64,000 bases of DNA from Loxodes magnus (taxonomy: Eukaryota > Ciliophora > Karyorelictea > Loxodida > Loxodidae). Below are positions 13,122 through 24,959 of the stretch, piece after piece (the first letter of the stretch is position 1; every line of letters begins with the position of its first letter). The stretch is from positions 1 through 64,000 of the forward strand of contig CAMPDV010000513.1 of the NCBI GenBank assembly GCA_946699065.1, written 5' to 3'. The notes under the pieces were generated by a model. The model had not been told where the DNA came from, ran no database searches, and saw nothing but the letters and a program-made list of their open reading frames with translations. The translations under genes and the position numbers were made by a program.

Positions 13122-13567
13122 TAGTTGTTCGAAGGTGAACAACAAGGTCGTCTTCATCAGAGGTTGGGGAAGTTAAGTACCCATAATCGACTTTATGTCT
13201 TCCTCTGCTTTGGTTTGACCTCGAGACATAAGATTCTTAGACCTTCGACACTGGCTTGGCTTGGATTCGTTTATTTTTAATTCTAGAACAAAAAAGAAAT
13301 AATATTGCGAGCTTCATCAGAGGTGGGGAATTTAAGTACCCATAATTGACACATGTCGTCCTCTGCTTTGGTGATGCAATGAGACACAATCATGCCATGT
13401 CCTTGGACCTCCAGCAAGTATTAAAGATTACGAGTATTCTAAAATTATATCAGTATTGAACATTTTTATCAGTACTGAATAATTATACCAGTATTGAACA
13501 AGGTTTATCAGTATCTGATAATTTTATCAGTAACAAACATTCTTGTCAGTATGAAACATTTTTTTTA
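13122..13567 (+). repeat. Tlr-type inverted repeat, left arm
   Basis: About 445 bp that recur in inverted orientation at 24291-24735 with few differences. From outside in, it has a 5' part holding two related blocks of about 60 bp (13154-13213 and 13315-13372), each flanked by a cagagg ... cctctg pair. After these come about six 19-bp tandem units (13448-13562). Long terminal repeats carrying 19-mers are the hallmark of the germline-limited Tlr elements of Tetrahymena. The class assignment rests on that structure. Confidence 0.75.
13448..13562 (+). repeat. 19-bp tandem repeats inside the Tlr-type arm
   Basis: About six degenerate units starting tatcagta(t/c)tga, repeating every 19 bp. The same array in reverse complement lies at 24297-24415. 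Confidence 0.75.
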
Positions 13568-13628
13568 AAGAGCTGCGCACCAACGAGAGTGCTACGCGCT
13601 CTATAATCAAATTTATTTATTTATTTAT
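13567..13628 (+). repeat. Terminal-type repeat, copy 2
   Basis: Begins aaagagctgcgc directly at the inner end of the 19-mer array and runs through gctctataatc into AT-rich DNA. Inverted relative to copy 1 and direct relative to copy 3. Confidence 0.7.
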
Positions 13629-13639
13629 AAACTAAAAGT

Positions 13640-14431
13640 AATAAAAAAGTTCTGTCTCCTCTGGGATCTCAACCAGGAACGTGCTGCCATTTTGGTTTCG
13701 TGGATGGATACCACTACCATTTTTTCCTTGTGGATGGTGTCCACGTTTCGTGCTCTGGTTTTGCAAAAATTCTTCTTTTAAAAACTCCTTACTAGTTTAT
13801 ATAAAGTCAGTTGGTTTCCTTTCATCTTTTATTTTCTTCTTTTTTTATGAGGATTTTTCATTCCCTACAATATTTTAGTAAATGCCACTTCGATTTGCAA
13901 TAAAAGCAACTTTTAACTTATTTTTTTTTTTTTTTTGAAGAATTTTTTTCTCTAGGACTCCAATTCGTTTTAATATTTCTTAGTTTGAAACTTCTTCATT
14001 TTTCATGCGATTTTGTTAAACTTTAGGTGATTGGTCTTCGATTATCATTCTATTTGATGTCTTAAAACTTTTTTACGATTATAAATACAATTCTTGCTCA
14101 CTTACTACTTTTTTTTCTATTAGTTAATTTTTTAATATTATTATTTCGTTGTTTAATCTTCAATTTCATTCATAAAATTGTTAATTATCTCTCCTTAATT
14201 GAATATAATTTCGTCAAAGTCAGATATTCTTTAATTTAGTTCCTAATATTGTTTCATTGTTATTAATACTGTTTTAGTTTAGTTCTCTTCCTTCTCTAGA
14301 ATACCCACAATGATCTTACCTTGGGAGGAAGAGCTCGATTCTTTCAATTTTTCTAATTGTCTAATAGCCTTATCTGCTTTCTTTCTAATCTTTCTGGCTT
14401 AGTTCTTAGACATTCTTATTGACTACTCCAT
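13640..14431 (-). pseudogene. Gag-like protein with CCHC zinc knuckle, frameshifted at a homopolymer
   Basis: The minus-strand frame starts with ATG at 14431 and has a strongly charged, coiled-coil-like N-terminal half rich in Lys/Glu/Gln. After a frame change near 14050 it continues to a long A tract (the T run near 13920). Just past it lies Cys-Phe-Tyr-Cys-(x4)-His-(x4)-Cys, a perfect C-x2-C-x4-H-x4-C zinc knuckle. A basic tail rich in Gly, Asn and His follows. Coiled coil plus zinc knuckle is the usual architecture of retroelement Gag/ORF1 nucleic-acid-binding proteins. Two frame changes are required: one may be ordinary decay, and the one at the A tract could instead be slippage. No reverse transcriptase was found next to it. 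Confidence 0.55.
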
Positions 14432-16516
14432 TTTTATTTATATATTATAAATTATTAGCTTATGCAAGTTAAGTTTATTATAAAGAGGAGTAATAAAGGC
14501 TAAAGTTATAATTGAATAGTATATAATTGTAATTAGAGAGAATACATAATCTACCGCTTTTGCTAGATCTTAAAGTTCATTTAATATATACTTATTTTAT
14601 TGCTTGAACATAGATTTTAAAATCTGAAGTCTTTAAATCAATCAATCAAATAAATAATATAGCAATTTATTAGACTCTAAATAAATTATTGCTTCTAAAA
14701 ATAAAGGGTAATTATCTATTTATTTTATTAAGAAAACTTTAGGCTAAATAATTTCATATTTTGAAATTAAATTAGATTTCACATTTTTTGTCTAAATTAT
14801 TATCTTTTATTATTTGCTAAGTTACTTTTAATAATTTTTTTGCTTGTTATTTTCTTATTTTTAATTTCAATATCTTCATAAATCTTAAAATTTTAAGGAG
14901 AAATACTTATGCATACATTTTAAATTTTAATTCTTAAACTTACATTATTTTTAACCTTTTTATTCTCTTTATTAAGATTAATTTAAAATTATTAAATATA
15001 ATCTCAGATTAAGTTATTTAAAGTCTTTTTTAATTTTTTAAGTTTTTTTAGTTATTTTTTTAATTATTTTTCTCTTAAATCTACTTTGAACCTTCAAGCA
15101 ACTTTTATTACTTTTTATAAACTTAATATATTTATCTCCTAAATCATATTCATAAATTTTTTTAATTTATAAATTTTTTGGTAAAATTAAATTTTTTAAT
15201 GGCTAAGATATTAAATATATGATATATGTCCTTTATTGGTTTATAAGAGTACATTATATAAACTATTTTCTTCTAACTAACTTCATATAACTTATAAAAT
15301 GTTGTTCTTTTATTATTTTTATAAATTAAATGTTTATTTTATATCTAAAGTTAAATTATTTTAGTAGATATTAGCATTTTATTCTATAAAGCTTACTGTT
15401 TTATTTTTAGATTAAATATCTTAATTTAGCATTCCTTCTATTGTAGATGTATTTATATTTAAAATTATTAAATTAACTTTCTCATAAACTTTAATAAGAA
15501 AATTAAATATTTTAAACATCTAAAGCTTTCTAATATTCTTAAATAATGAAAAGTAAATACGATACACTTTGGGGAAAATACTAAAATACAGTTAAAATAT
15601 ACAAATAAATAATGTAAATAAAAGCACTTAAAGTATCTCATTCTACTATAAATTTTCTTGTATACATTTTACTTTTTTGTTCTTAAAAGTTAAACATAAT
15701 AATTTACAAACATATAAATGATTATAGCTAATAATTTATTATAATATTATATTTGAATATAAAGAGAAAGCAAAGTATTTGAATCTTCATACTTATACGA
15801 ATAAAAAGATACTTAAAGATATTTAATGCAAATATAAAGAAAATAAAATATAAACATTATTTGATTCATAAATAAAAAGATGACTCCATATAATAAATCA
15901 ACCATTTTAGAATGTTTAAAATAAAAATTATAAAAATAATCTTTTAATAAGACAGATCTTCAAGTCAAAAAGTACTTCATTCAAATTTATTTTTACAATT
16001 AAAAAAAATCTAACTAGATAAAACTGATAAATTTAACCAACCTTTAATGAAAAAATAAAAAGATATGGTGTTTTATCTAGTATTATTTTATAAAGAAATA
16101 GATTATAAAATATAAAAATTCATATAGTACTCTAGACTTAGAATGTTTATGGAACCAATTTGCTGATAATCGAATATGCTAAATACTATAAGTTTAATGC
16201 TTCATTTAGATATTTATTCTATTATTCATAAAATCTTAAATAAACTTGTCTTTACTTTTCTTTATTTGAAGTGCTTAGATAATTATTTGTTCATTTATTT
16301 TTTCTAATTCTACAAATTTGTTAAATAAAAAATAAATCTGATTTTGTAAAAAAAGAATATTATATTAAAGGAGATAAAAGCATTACATCATTAAAAAAGG
16401 GAAAATAAAAAATTCAAATTTAGCATTTTTTAGTTCTTTGATTTTATATCTCTATAATTAATAAAAAAATAACAATTTAAGAAGAAAATATTTTAATATG
16501 GAAAAATTAAAAATCT

Positions 16517-16538
16517 ATTTGAGAATTAATTCTCAAAT
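16517..16538. repeat. 22-bp perfect palindrome
   Basis: atttgagaatt followed directly by its reverse complement, with no loop. Confidence 0.8.
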
Positions 16539-16587
16539 TTTAGTTGAAAATTTTCGTATATAAAATGAAAAATAATTAAAAAAATAG

Positions 16588-16618
16588 AGATTATTATTTC
16601 AAAATGAAATAATAATCT
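16588..16618. repeat. Hairpin with 13-bp perfect arms
   Basis: Arms agattattatttc and gaaataataatct flank the 5-base loop aaaat. All AT-rich; could be a cruciform or simply a by-product of composition. Confidence 0.7.
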
Positions 16619-16827
16619 ATAAAAATAATAAAAGCATTGTCTTTTTTAGATTGAAATAGCAAAACTAGTCAAAACTTTAAAATATCTAATTTATTTATAA
16701 TAAATGAAGAATAAATTAAAAAATTAAATTGTTTATTTGAGTGTAGTAATATAATTTAATTATTAATTGTTTTATAAAAAAAATTTAGAAAAATTATTTA
16801 TTTTATTATATAATATAAATTATTAGT

Positions 16828-16882
16828 GAGGAGCAATCCTCCAACTGAAATTGATTTTAACTCTGGTAGCACTGTGGAAGAC
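16828..16882. repeat. Subterminal inverted repeat, right arm
   Basis: Reverse complement of 11345-11400 with scattered mismatches; begins gaggagcaatcctccaac near 16838. Confidence 0.65.
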
Positions 16883-16919
16883 TTTAACAAGAATTTTTTT
16901 AAGTTTATAAATCTTTATT

Positions 16920-16954
16920 AAAGAGCTGCGCGCTCTATAATCTCATTTATTTAA
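16920..16954 (+). repeat. Terminal-type repeat, copy 3 (shortened)
   Basis: Contains agagctgcgcgctct, a near-perfect palindrome that looks like copies 1 and 2 with the central 20 or so bases removed. Confidence 0.7.
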
Positions 16955-17099
16955 TTTTTTTATTTGATTATTTTAATTTAAATATTAGTTTTTAATTTAA
17001 ATTAATAGTTTTTATAACTCTTCTGTCATAAAACTAATAAATTACTAAGTTTTATCTTAATTCAATCCGCTATATATACACTCAATCAATTCTTTTCAT

Positions 17100-17500
17100 A
17101 TAAGCTTAATAAGCAAATTTAAATCTCTTTTTTTCCTTAATCTCTACATTTTTCAATCCAGTTCTTTCAAAACTTTTGTCTAAGATTCAGAAGATTTTGA
17201 TGCTGTTTCTTTTGCTGCGGCTATCTAACTAGAACTCAAAGAAGAAATCGAAGGTAATGAAAAATATTTTAAAGATGAACTGGAAAATTCATAAGATGGT
17301 ACAGAAGATGAACAAGAAGAAGAAGAGATTTATGATTTAGAAGATGAAATGAAGATTCATCAAATGATATGGATGAAGGAGGTAGTGATTCATAAGAAGC
17401 CAGAGAAGATAAATGTGAAGATAAGAAGATAAAGTAGAAGATACTTCTGATGATGTTAAAGATGAAAATGAAGATGATAAAAAAAGAGGAATCTAAAAGA
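17100..17500 (+). pseudogene. Acidic secreted-protein relic, copy B
   Basis: A frame with a hydrophobic N-terminal stretch, then Phe-Val-Gln-Asp-Ser-Glu-Asp-Phe-Asp-Ala-Val and a run of Asp/Glu-rich sequence, lines up with the start of the intact acidic genes. The expected ATG is mutated (the codon reads AAT or ATA in place). The acidic frame is lost by a deletion near 17346. The 3' part, with acidic codons in another frame, peters out near 17500. It points rightward. Confidence 0.65.
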
Positions 17501-19940
17501 TCAATTTTAAAAATAGTTTAGCAATAATTCTCATATAGTAATAAACTATTTAAATAAAGAGCTTCTTAATAAATGCAAAAAGATTTAAGTCTCAATCATT
17601 TTATAGCTAAACAATCTAAATTTTTAAAATAGATTGAAAGGACGTAATATCAGTTCAATATAGCTTGGAGTAAAATTTTAACTTAAAAAGAATAAAATAT
17701 ACTGAAAAAAATTATACTCAGTTTTTGCTAAGAGCCAAGACAAAATAAAGTTTAAAATTGAAAGCTAAAGAAAAAGATATTATAAGATAATTTAAATAGA
17801 AAAGTGGGTGTAGATATGATTCTCTTTTTATTAATAGCAATAGATTGATAAATTATTAACTTTTGAAATAATAACTATTAATCGAAGATATTTTTATTAT
17901 ATAGGAAACTTTGTTACTTATGAAAAGCTTAATAATTAAATTTCGTAAAAAGCTAAAATAAATTTACGAAGATTAAGATTAAAATTGAGTAGCAAGTTGA
18001 TAAGAATGGAAATCAATTTGTTTAAAGAAAAAAACTTAATTTATGTATAAGATGCTTTCGCTATTTGAATGTTCTAATTTGCTTGTTCGGATAATCTATA
18101 ATAAACCTTGAAGACTAGCAGAAAATAAAAAGAGACTAATTAAATGTTTCTTTATGTATTAAATCATAGAAGGAATATTAAAAGACCATTCAAATAGAAG
18201 AAAAAAATATTGGGATGTTTTTAATTTTAGTATTTAAAGAGAAAAACTATGTAGAAGAAAATCTTCTAGCATTACAATCAAGTAAAAATTAATAAATCAT
18301 ATACATCTAGTGAGTCTAAATTCTAAAAGTTATCTTGAAACTAATCCTTGTAAAATCTTAATAATTAACTAATCTAAATCTAGTAAATTCAATTGTATAT
18401 ATATCAGAAAAACTTAAGGCTTTTTATTCTTTATAACTAAAAACAATTAGTAGAAGGTTGAAAATTTAACTAAAGCATCACTAAATGAATTCATTGGAAA
18501 ATATAAGTGAGATTAATGTAAGAGAAGCATTATTATTTTAAGTTTTTAGTATTCTTTCTTTAAAATTAAATTTTAGGTATAAATAGTTCATTATGATACA
18601 TATGTTTTTTAAATCATAATGAAAAGTGTATAATATTAAAGTTCGAAAGGAGTTTTTATAAATTAAAGTAAAACTGCTAAGGAGGATTAATAAAATAATA
18701 TCAATATCTACCATAAATAAATCTCTGAAATCTGCCCCTCTATTTAAAGTTTCAAACTGAACTAAAAAATTTTCTAAACCTAAGATTTTAGCCTTTTATA
18801 TGCTTAAATAAACTAAATTTAGAGTTTGTAAATAAAATTGATTGTTTCTTGCTTTATCCATTATTAAATAACTACTTTTATAAATTGATTTTATTAGAAA
18901 ATTATTATTTTGGAATAATTTAGAAAATAAAGAGTTGCACCTTTTTACCTATCTTAAAATTAAGAACTTTAAGTTTAGCCTAAGCAATTTTTTGATTATT
19001 CAATTTGATAATAAATATTGCTATAATAATTATCTGCGCGAAATATTTATTAAGGAGCTATCTCTAACGTTTTTATTAATATATCTTAAAATAATATTTT
19101 TTATTTAATTGATATATCATTTTAAATAAATCATTAGTATGCTTTATGATAAAATGTTTTATATCCATTTTTAAAGAAACTTTACATTTAGACTGATTAA
19201 ATATCATGTCAAATTCCAATTTTCATTTTTTGGAGATTATTATTTGCTTTATTTAAATCCTCTTTATATAAGTCTAAAATATAATACTTTAGCAAGTGCT
19301 TTAACTTTATCTCTAAAATTAATTATGATTTATAGTTTAATATCTTCATACAAAATACCTTTTAATCCTACTAAGGAATTCTTTTTAAAAATTACTCTCC
19401 TCACTTCTATTAATCATCTACTTATTTATCATATTTTCAAGTCTTTTCCTTGTTTTGGTGTTTTCTGCAACATTAACTTCTCTTGAATAATTGTATTTTT
19501 ATTTTCTTTTTCTTACTAATAATTATCTTCTAGCTTGATGCTTCTGAGGTTTTCAACAGAGATTTAATTTTGAAGATTCTATTTTCTTAAATATTTGAAG
19601 ATAGATTTAATAATTTCTTATCTTGATGCTTGCTATATAATCTCATTTATTGATATTATCATACCTTACTTTTAATTTAAATCCAAATATTTAATTTGCA
19701 TAAGTTTAGTTGCATCAAATACATGCTGACAAGCTCATTTAACTTAATAGATTTATTTAAAAGTATTTTGTTTATTTATTGTGTTTTTATTCTGATCATA
19801 TATATCTTCTCAAATCATATACAATTCTATTTGATGCTTTTAAACTACCTGGATTTCTTATTTATTGAAGGAACTATTTTTGGATGCCTTACTATAGACA
19901 TATTTATTTGTTTCAAATAATTGTTTTTTTCTTAGCTATT
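17501..19940. other. Decayed DNA, no supportable gene
   Basis: A few forward frames of 50-70 codons (for example near 17900-18070) have protein-like composition and may continue the relic region. None has a recognisable domain. The last part, toward 19.9 kb, is plain AT-rich sequence. Confidence 0.35.
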
Positions 19941-19943
19941 GTT

Positions 19944-21632
19944 ATGGATTTGCTTTAAATCATTTAATTCTTTTAAAGTTTAAATATGTTTTAATCTATC
20001 ATCTGAAGATTAGACTTCTTGGGATAAATACCCTAACTAAGATTTAATGGATAGAAAAGATAAGCAACCATTTTTGGGATTTTTGTTTCAATTCTTTGTG
20101 GCGGTTTCATCTCAGGATTTGGTCTCTTTTTCATCGTAAAGATGTTTGAGCGCGATTTTTATTCCGTTAACACAAGCAATGGAATCAAATTTTATCCTCA
20201 TATCACAAATAAGTTTGAACCTTTTATTTTTAAATTGATGGACGGAAGCTTTTCAGTTATTCCAAACTTTACTCTCTACTATAACTTTCAAATTTAATCT
20301 TCTGCAATTTATGGATTAAATAGCAGTTTAATCTGGTTCAATTGGTTTTATCCAGAACCTTGCAATATAAATTCAAGTTTTGGAGAATATAAGCAATATT
20401 TCGAGTAAATCTAAAATATTGATACTTATTACTGCGTCAAGGATTATAACAAAATGAATCAAAATCTTTAAGGAACTTATGGAAATACAATCACTGGATT
20501 TTCGACTTTTGACTTACTCCTAAATTTGTGCTCAAATGCTACAACCAATAACTCATGTGGGTCTTAGGAAAAGCAGCAATAATACTTAAAATCAGTTTTT
20601 TTAAGTTACGGATATATTGACTACACAATCTATCACAATAACTCAGATTCACCAGTTTAACCAGCCCTTGTATTAGAATTGATGCCGCTTAGTGCCACTC
20701 TATTTACAAGATACTTCTATTTCAGACGAACTGTTGATTATGAAACTGATTATGGAATAATTTTTTCAAATAAAGAACAAATTACGTTCTACCAGATTGA
20801 CTCAAAAACGTCTTATGTGGATTTAAGTGTAAATTTGGGAGGAGATACAGTAGTAAAGCTGGATGGCGTGAAGTTTGGTCATATAAGCAATAATATGAAC
20901 CAAGTTTATCATAAACACAATCGAACCTACTAAAAATTACAGGAAATGATAGCTAGCATAGGAGGAATTCTGAGTGTTATAACATTTGTTGGATATATAA
21001 TAGTGAACTTCTATGGAAGAAGAACCTATCTTTTACATTTAGCAAATATTTCTTACCATTTTAGTAATACCAAAATAATGGATAAAAGAATTCAAGATAC
21101 TTCAATTGACGCCTCGAAAAAGGAGAGCCTTGTTAGTTTAAGCAACTCTGAAGAACTGAAACCTTTATAAATTAATAGTAGCGAAAATAGAAAATCTACT
21201 TTAAAAATTTAAGAAGAAGAAAATCAAAATCAAAATTAAACTTAAGGTCAAGTTGGGTAAAAGGAATACTAAATACCAATCCCTTTACTATCTCAAAAGA
21301 AGCTTGATTTAAATTTTGAGGGAAGAGTAGACGAAAATGGGAAACTAAAAGTTAACCTCAAAAATATCATATTTCCTAATGACGCAATAAAGTTGGTGAT
21401 TAGAATGATTGAAAAAAAAATGAGCGTAGATGAAATTCTTAAATATTTCACTTAAATAGAAAAAATTAAAAGATGCATATTTGATTAATAAAGCATTGAC
21501 TAGTTCAACAACTTGCCAAATAATGAATTCTTACAAGAATTATATCAAACTCAGGATTAAAACTCCAATGAGCAATATGAGAGTTTATTAAGAGAAATTC
21601 GTAAAAATATTGATTCAAGACTTGCGAAATGA
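19944..21632 (+). CDS. Intact two-pass transmembrane protein of a Tetrahymena family, one short intron
   Basis: Exon 1 is 19944-19977 and exon 2 is 20014-21632. The GT...AG intron of 36 bp between them is inferred, because the frame upstream of 20007 is closed by a TGA. The product is about 550 residues and free of internal TGA. The N-terminus (a short amphipathic start, then Phe-Leu-Gly-Gln-Ile-Pro-Gln-Leu) matches the start I associate with a large family of predicted Tetrahymena membrane proteins. TM1 is about residues 31-53, followed by a 270-residue ectodomain with several Cys. TM2 is about residues 323-345, then a hydrophilic, Gln/Glu-rich tail. Codon use and composition are less AT-rich than the flanks, as for a gene kept in the macronucleus. 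It lies between two Tlr-type repeat arms. Function is unknown. Confidence 0.75.
19978..20013 (+). other. Predicted 36-bp intron
   Basis: Starts gtttaaatat and ends gaagattag. Removing it joins exon 1 in frame to Asn-Phe-Leu-Gly-Gln. It is short for Tetrahymena, so a start codon further downstream remains possible. Confidence 0.45.
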
Positions 21633-23884
21633 TTTAAAAGAATGAAATAATATTTAAAACTTAGTTATATATCCATTAATTATAAATATTTATTAATTAA
21701 ATAAAATTAAAATGCTTATACTTTAAGAGGTGGCATATATACTTTATTATCACCTCAATTTATTTCTGTAAACTTCTGGGGATTTAATTATAACAACTAT
21801 AGACTTTAAGAAATTTATTTCATTTCTAAGAGCACTCGCTTTCCTCTAATTAGAAATTTCACACCTTCTTTTAAAGCTTTTAAGATTTTTTACCTATGAA
21901 GAGGTTTAAGTTAATTTACTCATATGATTAATAAACAAGTAATTTTAGCTTTAGCTTTAAATTTTATAAAAAGATTTATATTACTTGGTATAAAATAAAT
22001 TTTATCTAAGCATCAACAACCATATTCTGTGTTGTACTAAACTCCAACTTACAGCAAATATGTAGCTAATTCATTACCGTTGTTTAGAATTTCATAAGTC
22101 ATACGCATTTTGTCTTTTCCTTCAATACTAAGGTACAAAATAAAATTATATGAACTTTAATTATGTTGGCCATATTAGTAGTCTTACTAGAAAAGGAAAG
22201 TTTTAATATCTGCCAGATTCTTCTGTTCCTATTACTGTGATTAATATCCGTATTTTTTGGATTTAATGCTTAAACATCTCAGAGGTAATCTAGAAATATT
22301 TACTATATATTAAAGAGTTCTTACAAATTTAAAGATCAATTCAAAGTACTCTTCACATAAAAAAGCTGGCTAAATTTGCTTTAATAGAACGATTATACCG
22401 AAGAGAACTATGGCATATAAATGATTTCCTGTATCGGAAAGGATTATTAAATAGAGTTAAAATTAAAATAGCTCCTATAGACTTTCTTTATACTAATAAA
22501 ATATTTTAACTCGCTTACTTCTTAACTTTTCTCTCAAAGTCATAAATAACAATTATATGGTTTCCTTTCTTTTAAAAATTAAAATCTAAATAATTGATTA
22601 TTTTTTTCATACTGAGTATATAATAGGATATCGACTGAGATCGTTATCTGTTCTGACTTAAACTTCTACAAATTTGAATTAGATTCTGTAAATTTAATTC
22701 ATTCAAAAATTAAATCTAAGTCGTATGAGATTTTTCTCTTTTTCAAACTTTCCTTAAGGTAAACAAAAATTATGCTTTTAGCAACTTGACTTAAATAAGA
22801 AATTTTAATTAAAAAGATTTGACATTCGAATATATTTCAAGTTTAGCAAAGTGTTTTTATATAGTAGAGAAATTATAAATTTAATCAATATTTTAAAGCA
22901 TATATATTTTAATTTCTACATTTATTTACATTCTTTCTTCTTTATTATATTCTTTCCTCAAATTATTTATATTTTTATATCCTTATTTTTACTAAACTGC
23001 TATTTCTTCTGAAATGTGTTGTCACAAGATGACTCTAAAACTAGATAAAGATACAAAAATGGCTTCTAGAATAATGATGTTTCATTCTCCAATTTTTCTT
23101 TTTAATTAATTATTTTAATTGGTGAAATATTCAGGAAATAGGGATCATTTTTAGATATAGAGTATTTTTTATCTTTTATAAATATTTTTTCTCTTAGAAA
23201 GCTAAAAGAGAATACAAGTAAGTAGCAAGTTATTTTAGTTGAATGCGAAATTTATTATTGCTATGTCAAAGTTTTAATGAAGAGTACGAAGCATTTCTCT
23301 TTCCTTCATTTCTTCTTTATCTTCCTACAAATCTTAAGAGCTTTCAGTTGTGTTATTAGTATCAGCTTGAAAAAGCTATGCATAAGTTATATATAGCTTG
23401 GTATTGGGCTTTTACAAATGCTTAAAGAGAATGTTAAAAGTTATTAATATATTATAACAGAGCTATTAATAGCTTAAAATAAGAAAATATATTTATACTT
23501 TTTAATCTTTATTTTCCATTTTATACTTAGCTAATACTCTCCTCATTTATGCCTCTAAACTTATGTATTTAGAAAATTAAAGCTACATTATAGCTTATAA
23601 TTTTAAAAAGTATAAAGTTATTTCAAATTTGATTGAAGGCTTATCTTGATTTAAATAATCTTTAAGAAGATTTATCAGTTTAAATCATACCATAAACTTC
23701 TTCAGATATAATAACATAGAAGTCTTTAATCCCATGACTACTCTTTTTAATATTAATATTTTATCTATAATTAATAATCAAATTTAATTGAAGTTTTATT
23801 ACTCAAATCATTATAAAAACGTAATAAATCTTAATCATTTTTTCTTCTTATACTTCTCAGTCATTATTTTACTGCGTCTAATTT
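21633..23884. other. AT-rich DNA, partly an old element flank
   Basis: No gene is supportable. From about 23480 on, blocks of 20-40 bp match 32380-32600 in the same orientation. This suggests that both are the outer flank of a subfamily-1 acidic gene at the left end of an element. Confidence 0.4.
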
Positions 23885-24010
23885 TCACTCTTCTTTCTTT
23901 GTGTCTGTATCTAAAATCATTTATAGTATCTCTTGTGTTATAATATGTTATGTCTCATTCTTGCCTCTCTTGGATTATATCCCAGCTCACTCAATTTTAT
24001 TGCATGTTTA
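23885..24010 (-). pseudogene. C-terminal fragment of an acidic secreted-protein gene (subfamily 1)
   Basis: On the minus strand the sequence encodes Glu-Leu-Gly-Tyr-Asn-Pro-Arg-Glu-Ala-Arg-Met-Arg-His-Asn-Ile-Leu and then reaches a TGA. The block is nearly the same as the C-terminus of the relics at 5.5 kb and 32.9 kb. The rest of the gene is missing, replaced by unrelated AT-rich DNA and the Tlr-type arm at 24291. Confidence 0.6.
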
Positions 24011-24290
24011 TTTATATCTTTTTATAAATAAAAATCTGAGAAAGAGAAAATAAATTAATGATGCTTGATATTTTAGTGAACCTATAAAATAGAAATTTAA
24101 AAAAGTTTGATAAAGATAATAAAAATAATAAATCCATTAAATTTACTCTAGTAACTAGATAAAGTTTCATTTGCTCATAAGTCTAATAATAGTAAACCCT
24201 TTGTATGTAAGCATTTCTATTACCCTTTATTTAACTTTTAAGATGCTTTGTTGTTATTTATCTGTCTAAAAGAAGATTAAAAGGTAGAAA

Positions 24291-24735
24291 GGAAAAATGT
24301 TTCATACTGACAAGAATGTTTGTTACTGATAAAATTATCAGATACTGATAAACCTTGTTCAATACTGGTATAATTATTCAGTACTGATAAAAATGTTCAA
24401 TACTGATATAATTTTAGAATACTCGTAATCTTTAATGCTTGCTGGAGGTTAAAGGACATGGCAGGATTGTTTCTCGTTGCATCACCAAAGCAGAGGACGA
24501 CATGTGTCAATTATGGGTACTTAAATTCCCCACCTCTGATGAAGCTCGCAATATTATTTCTTTTTCGTTCCATAATTAAAAATAAACTAAGCCAAGCCAA
24601 GCCAGTGTCGAAGGTCTAAGAATCTTATGTCTCGAGGCCAAACCAAAGCAGAGGAAGACATAAAGTCGATTATGGGTACTTAACTTCCCCAACCTCTAAT
24701 GAAAATGACCTTGTTGTTCACCTTCGAACAACTAT
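24291..24735 (-). repeat. Tlr-type inverted repeat, right arm
   Basis: Inverted copy of 13122-13567, including the 19-mer array (24297-24415) at its inner side and both blocks of about 60 bp. The two arms are 10.7 kb apart and enclose the intact membrane-protein gene. Confidence 0.75.
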
Positions 24736-24959
24736 ATAATAATACTAGAGCAATCGCTTTTGATATATTTGATTTTTATATTTGGAGAGAAAGTAGTTTT
24801 GCTATTGTGGAATTAGCAAATTAAAACTTTAGATACAAAGAATACTAAAAGGACTTAAAGACTTAAAAGAGAATTTAAATGCAAGAGAAATTGGGTTTCT
24901 CTAAACTTCTAAGTAAATCTGAAATTATATACTTGCAAAAAATAAAAAAGTATTTGGGA

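Larger units (their letters stand above)
14440..16827. other. AT-rich DNA with hairpins, no gene
   Basis: Low-complexity sequence. It contains a perfect palindrome at 16517-16538 and a 13-bp-arm hairpin at 16588-16618, listed separately. Confidence 0.5.
11074..16954. mobile_element. Candidate element bounded by terminal and subterminal inverted repeats
   Basis: The ends are the inverted pair 11074-11131 / 16920-16954 with the subterminal pair 11345-11400 / 16828-16882. A third terminal-repeat copy at 13567-13628 shows that a shorter unit (11074-13628, about 2.5 kb) is also possible. The interior contains a Tlr-type repeat arm and a gag-like gene. I could not find a transposase or target-site duplication by eye, so the exact ends are uncertain. 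Nesting of two elements is the simplest reading. Confidence 0.45.

Noticed and set aside
13448-13562. CRISPR-like array
   Set aside because: Contiguous 19-bp tandem units without unique spacers in a eukaryotic context; typical of Tlr arms.
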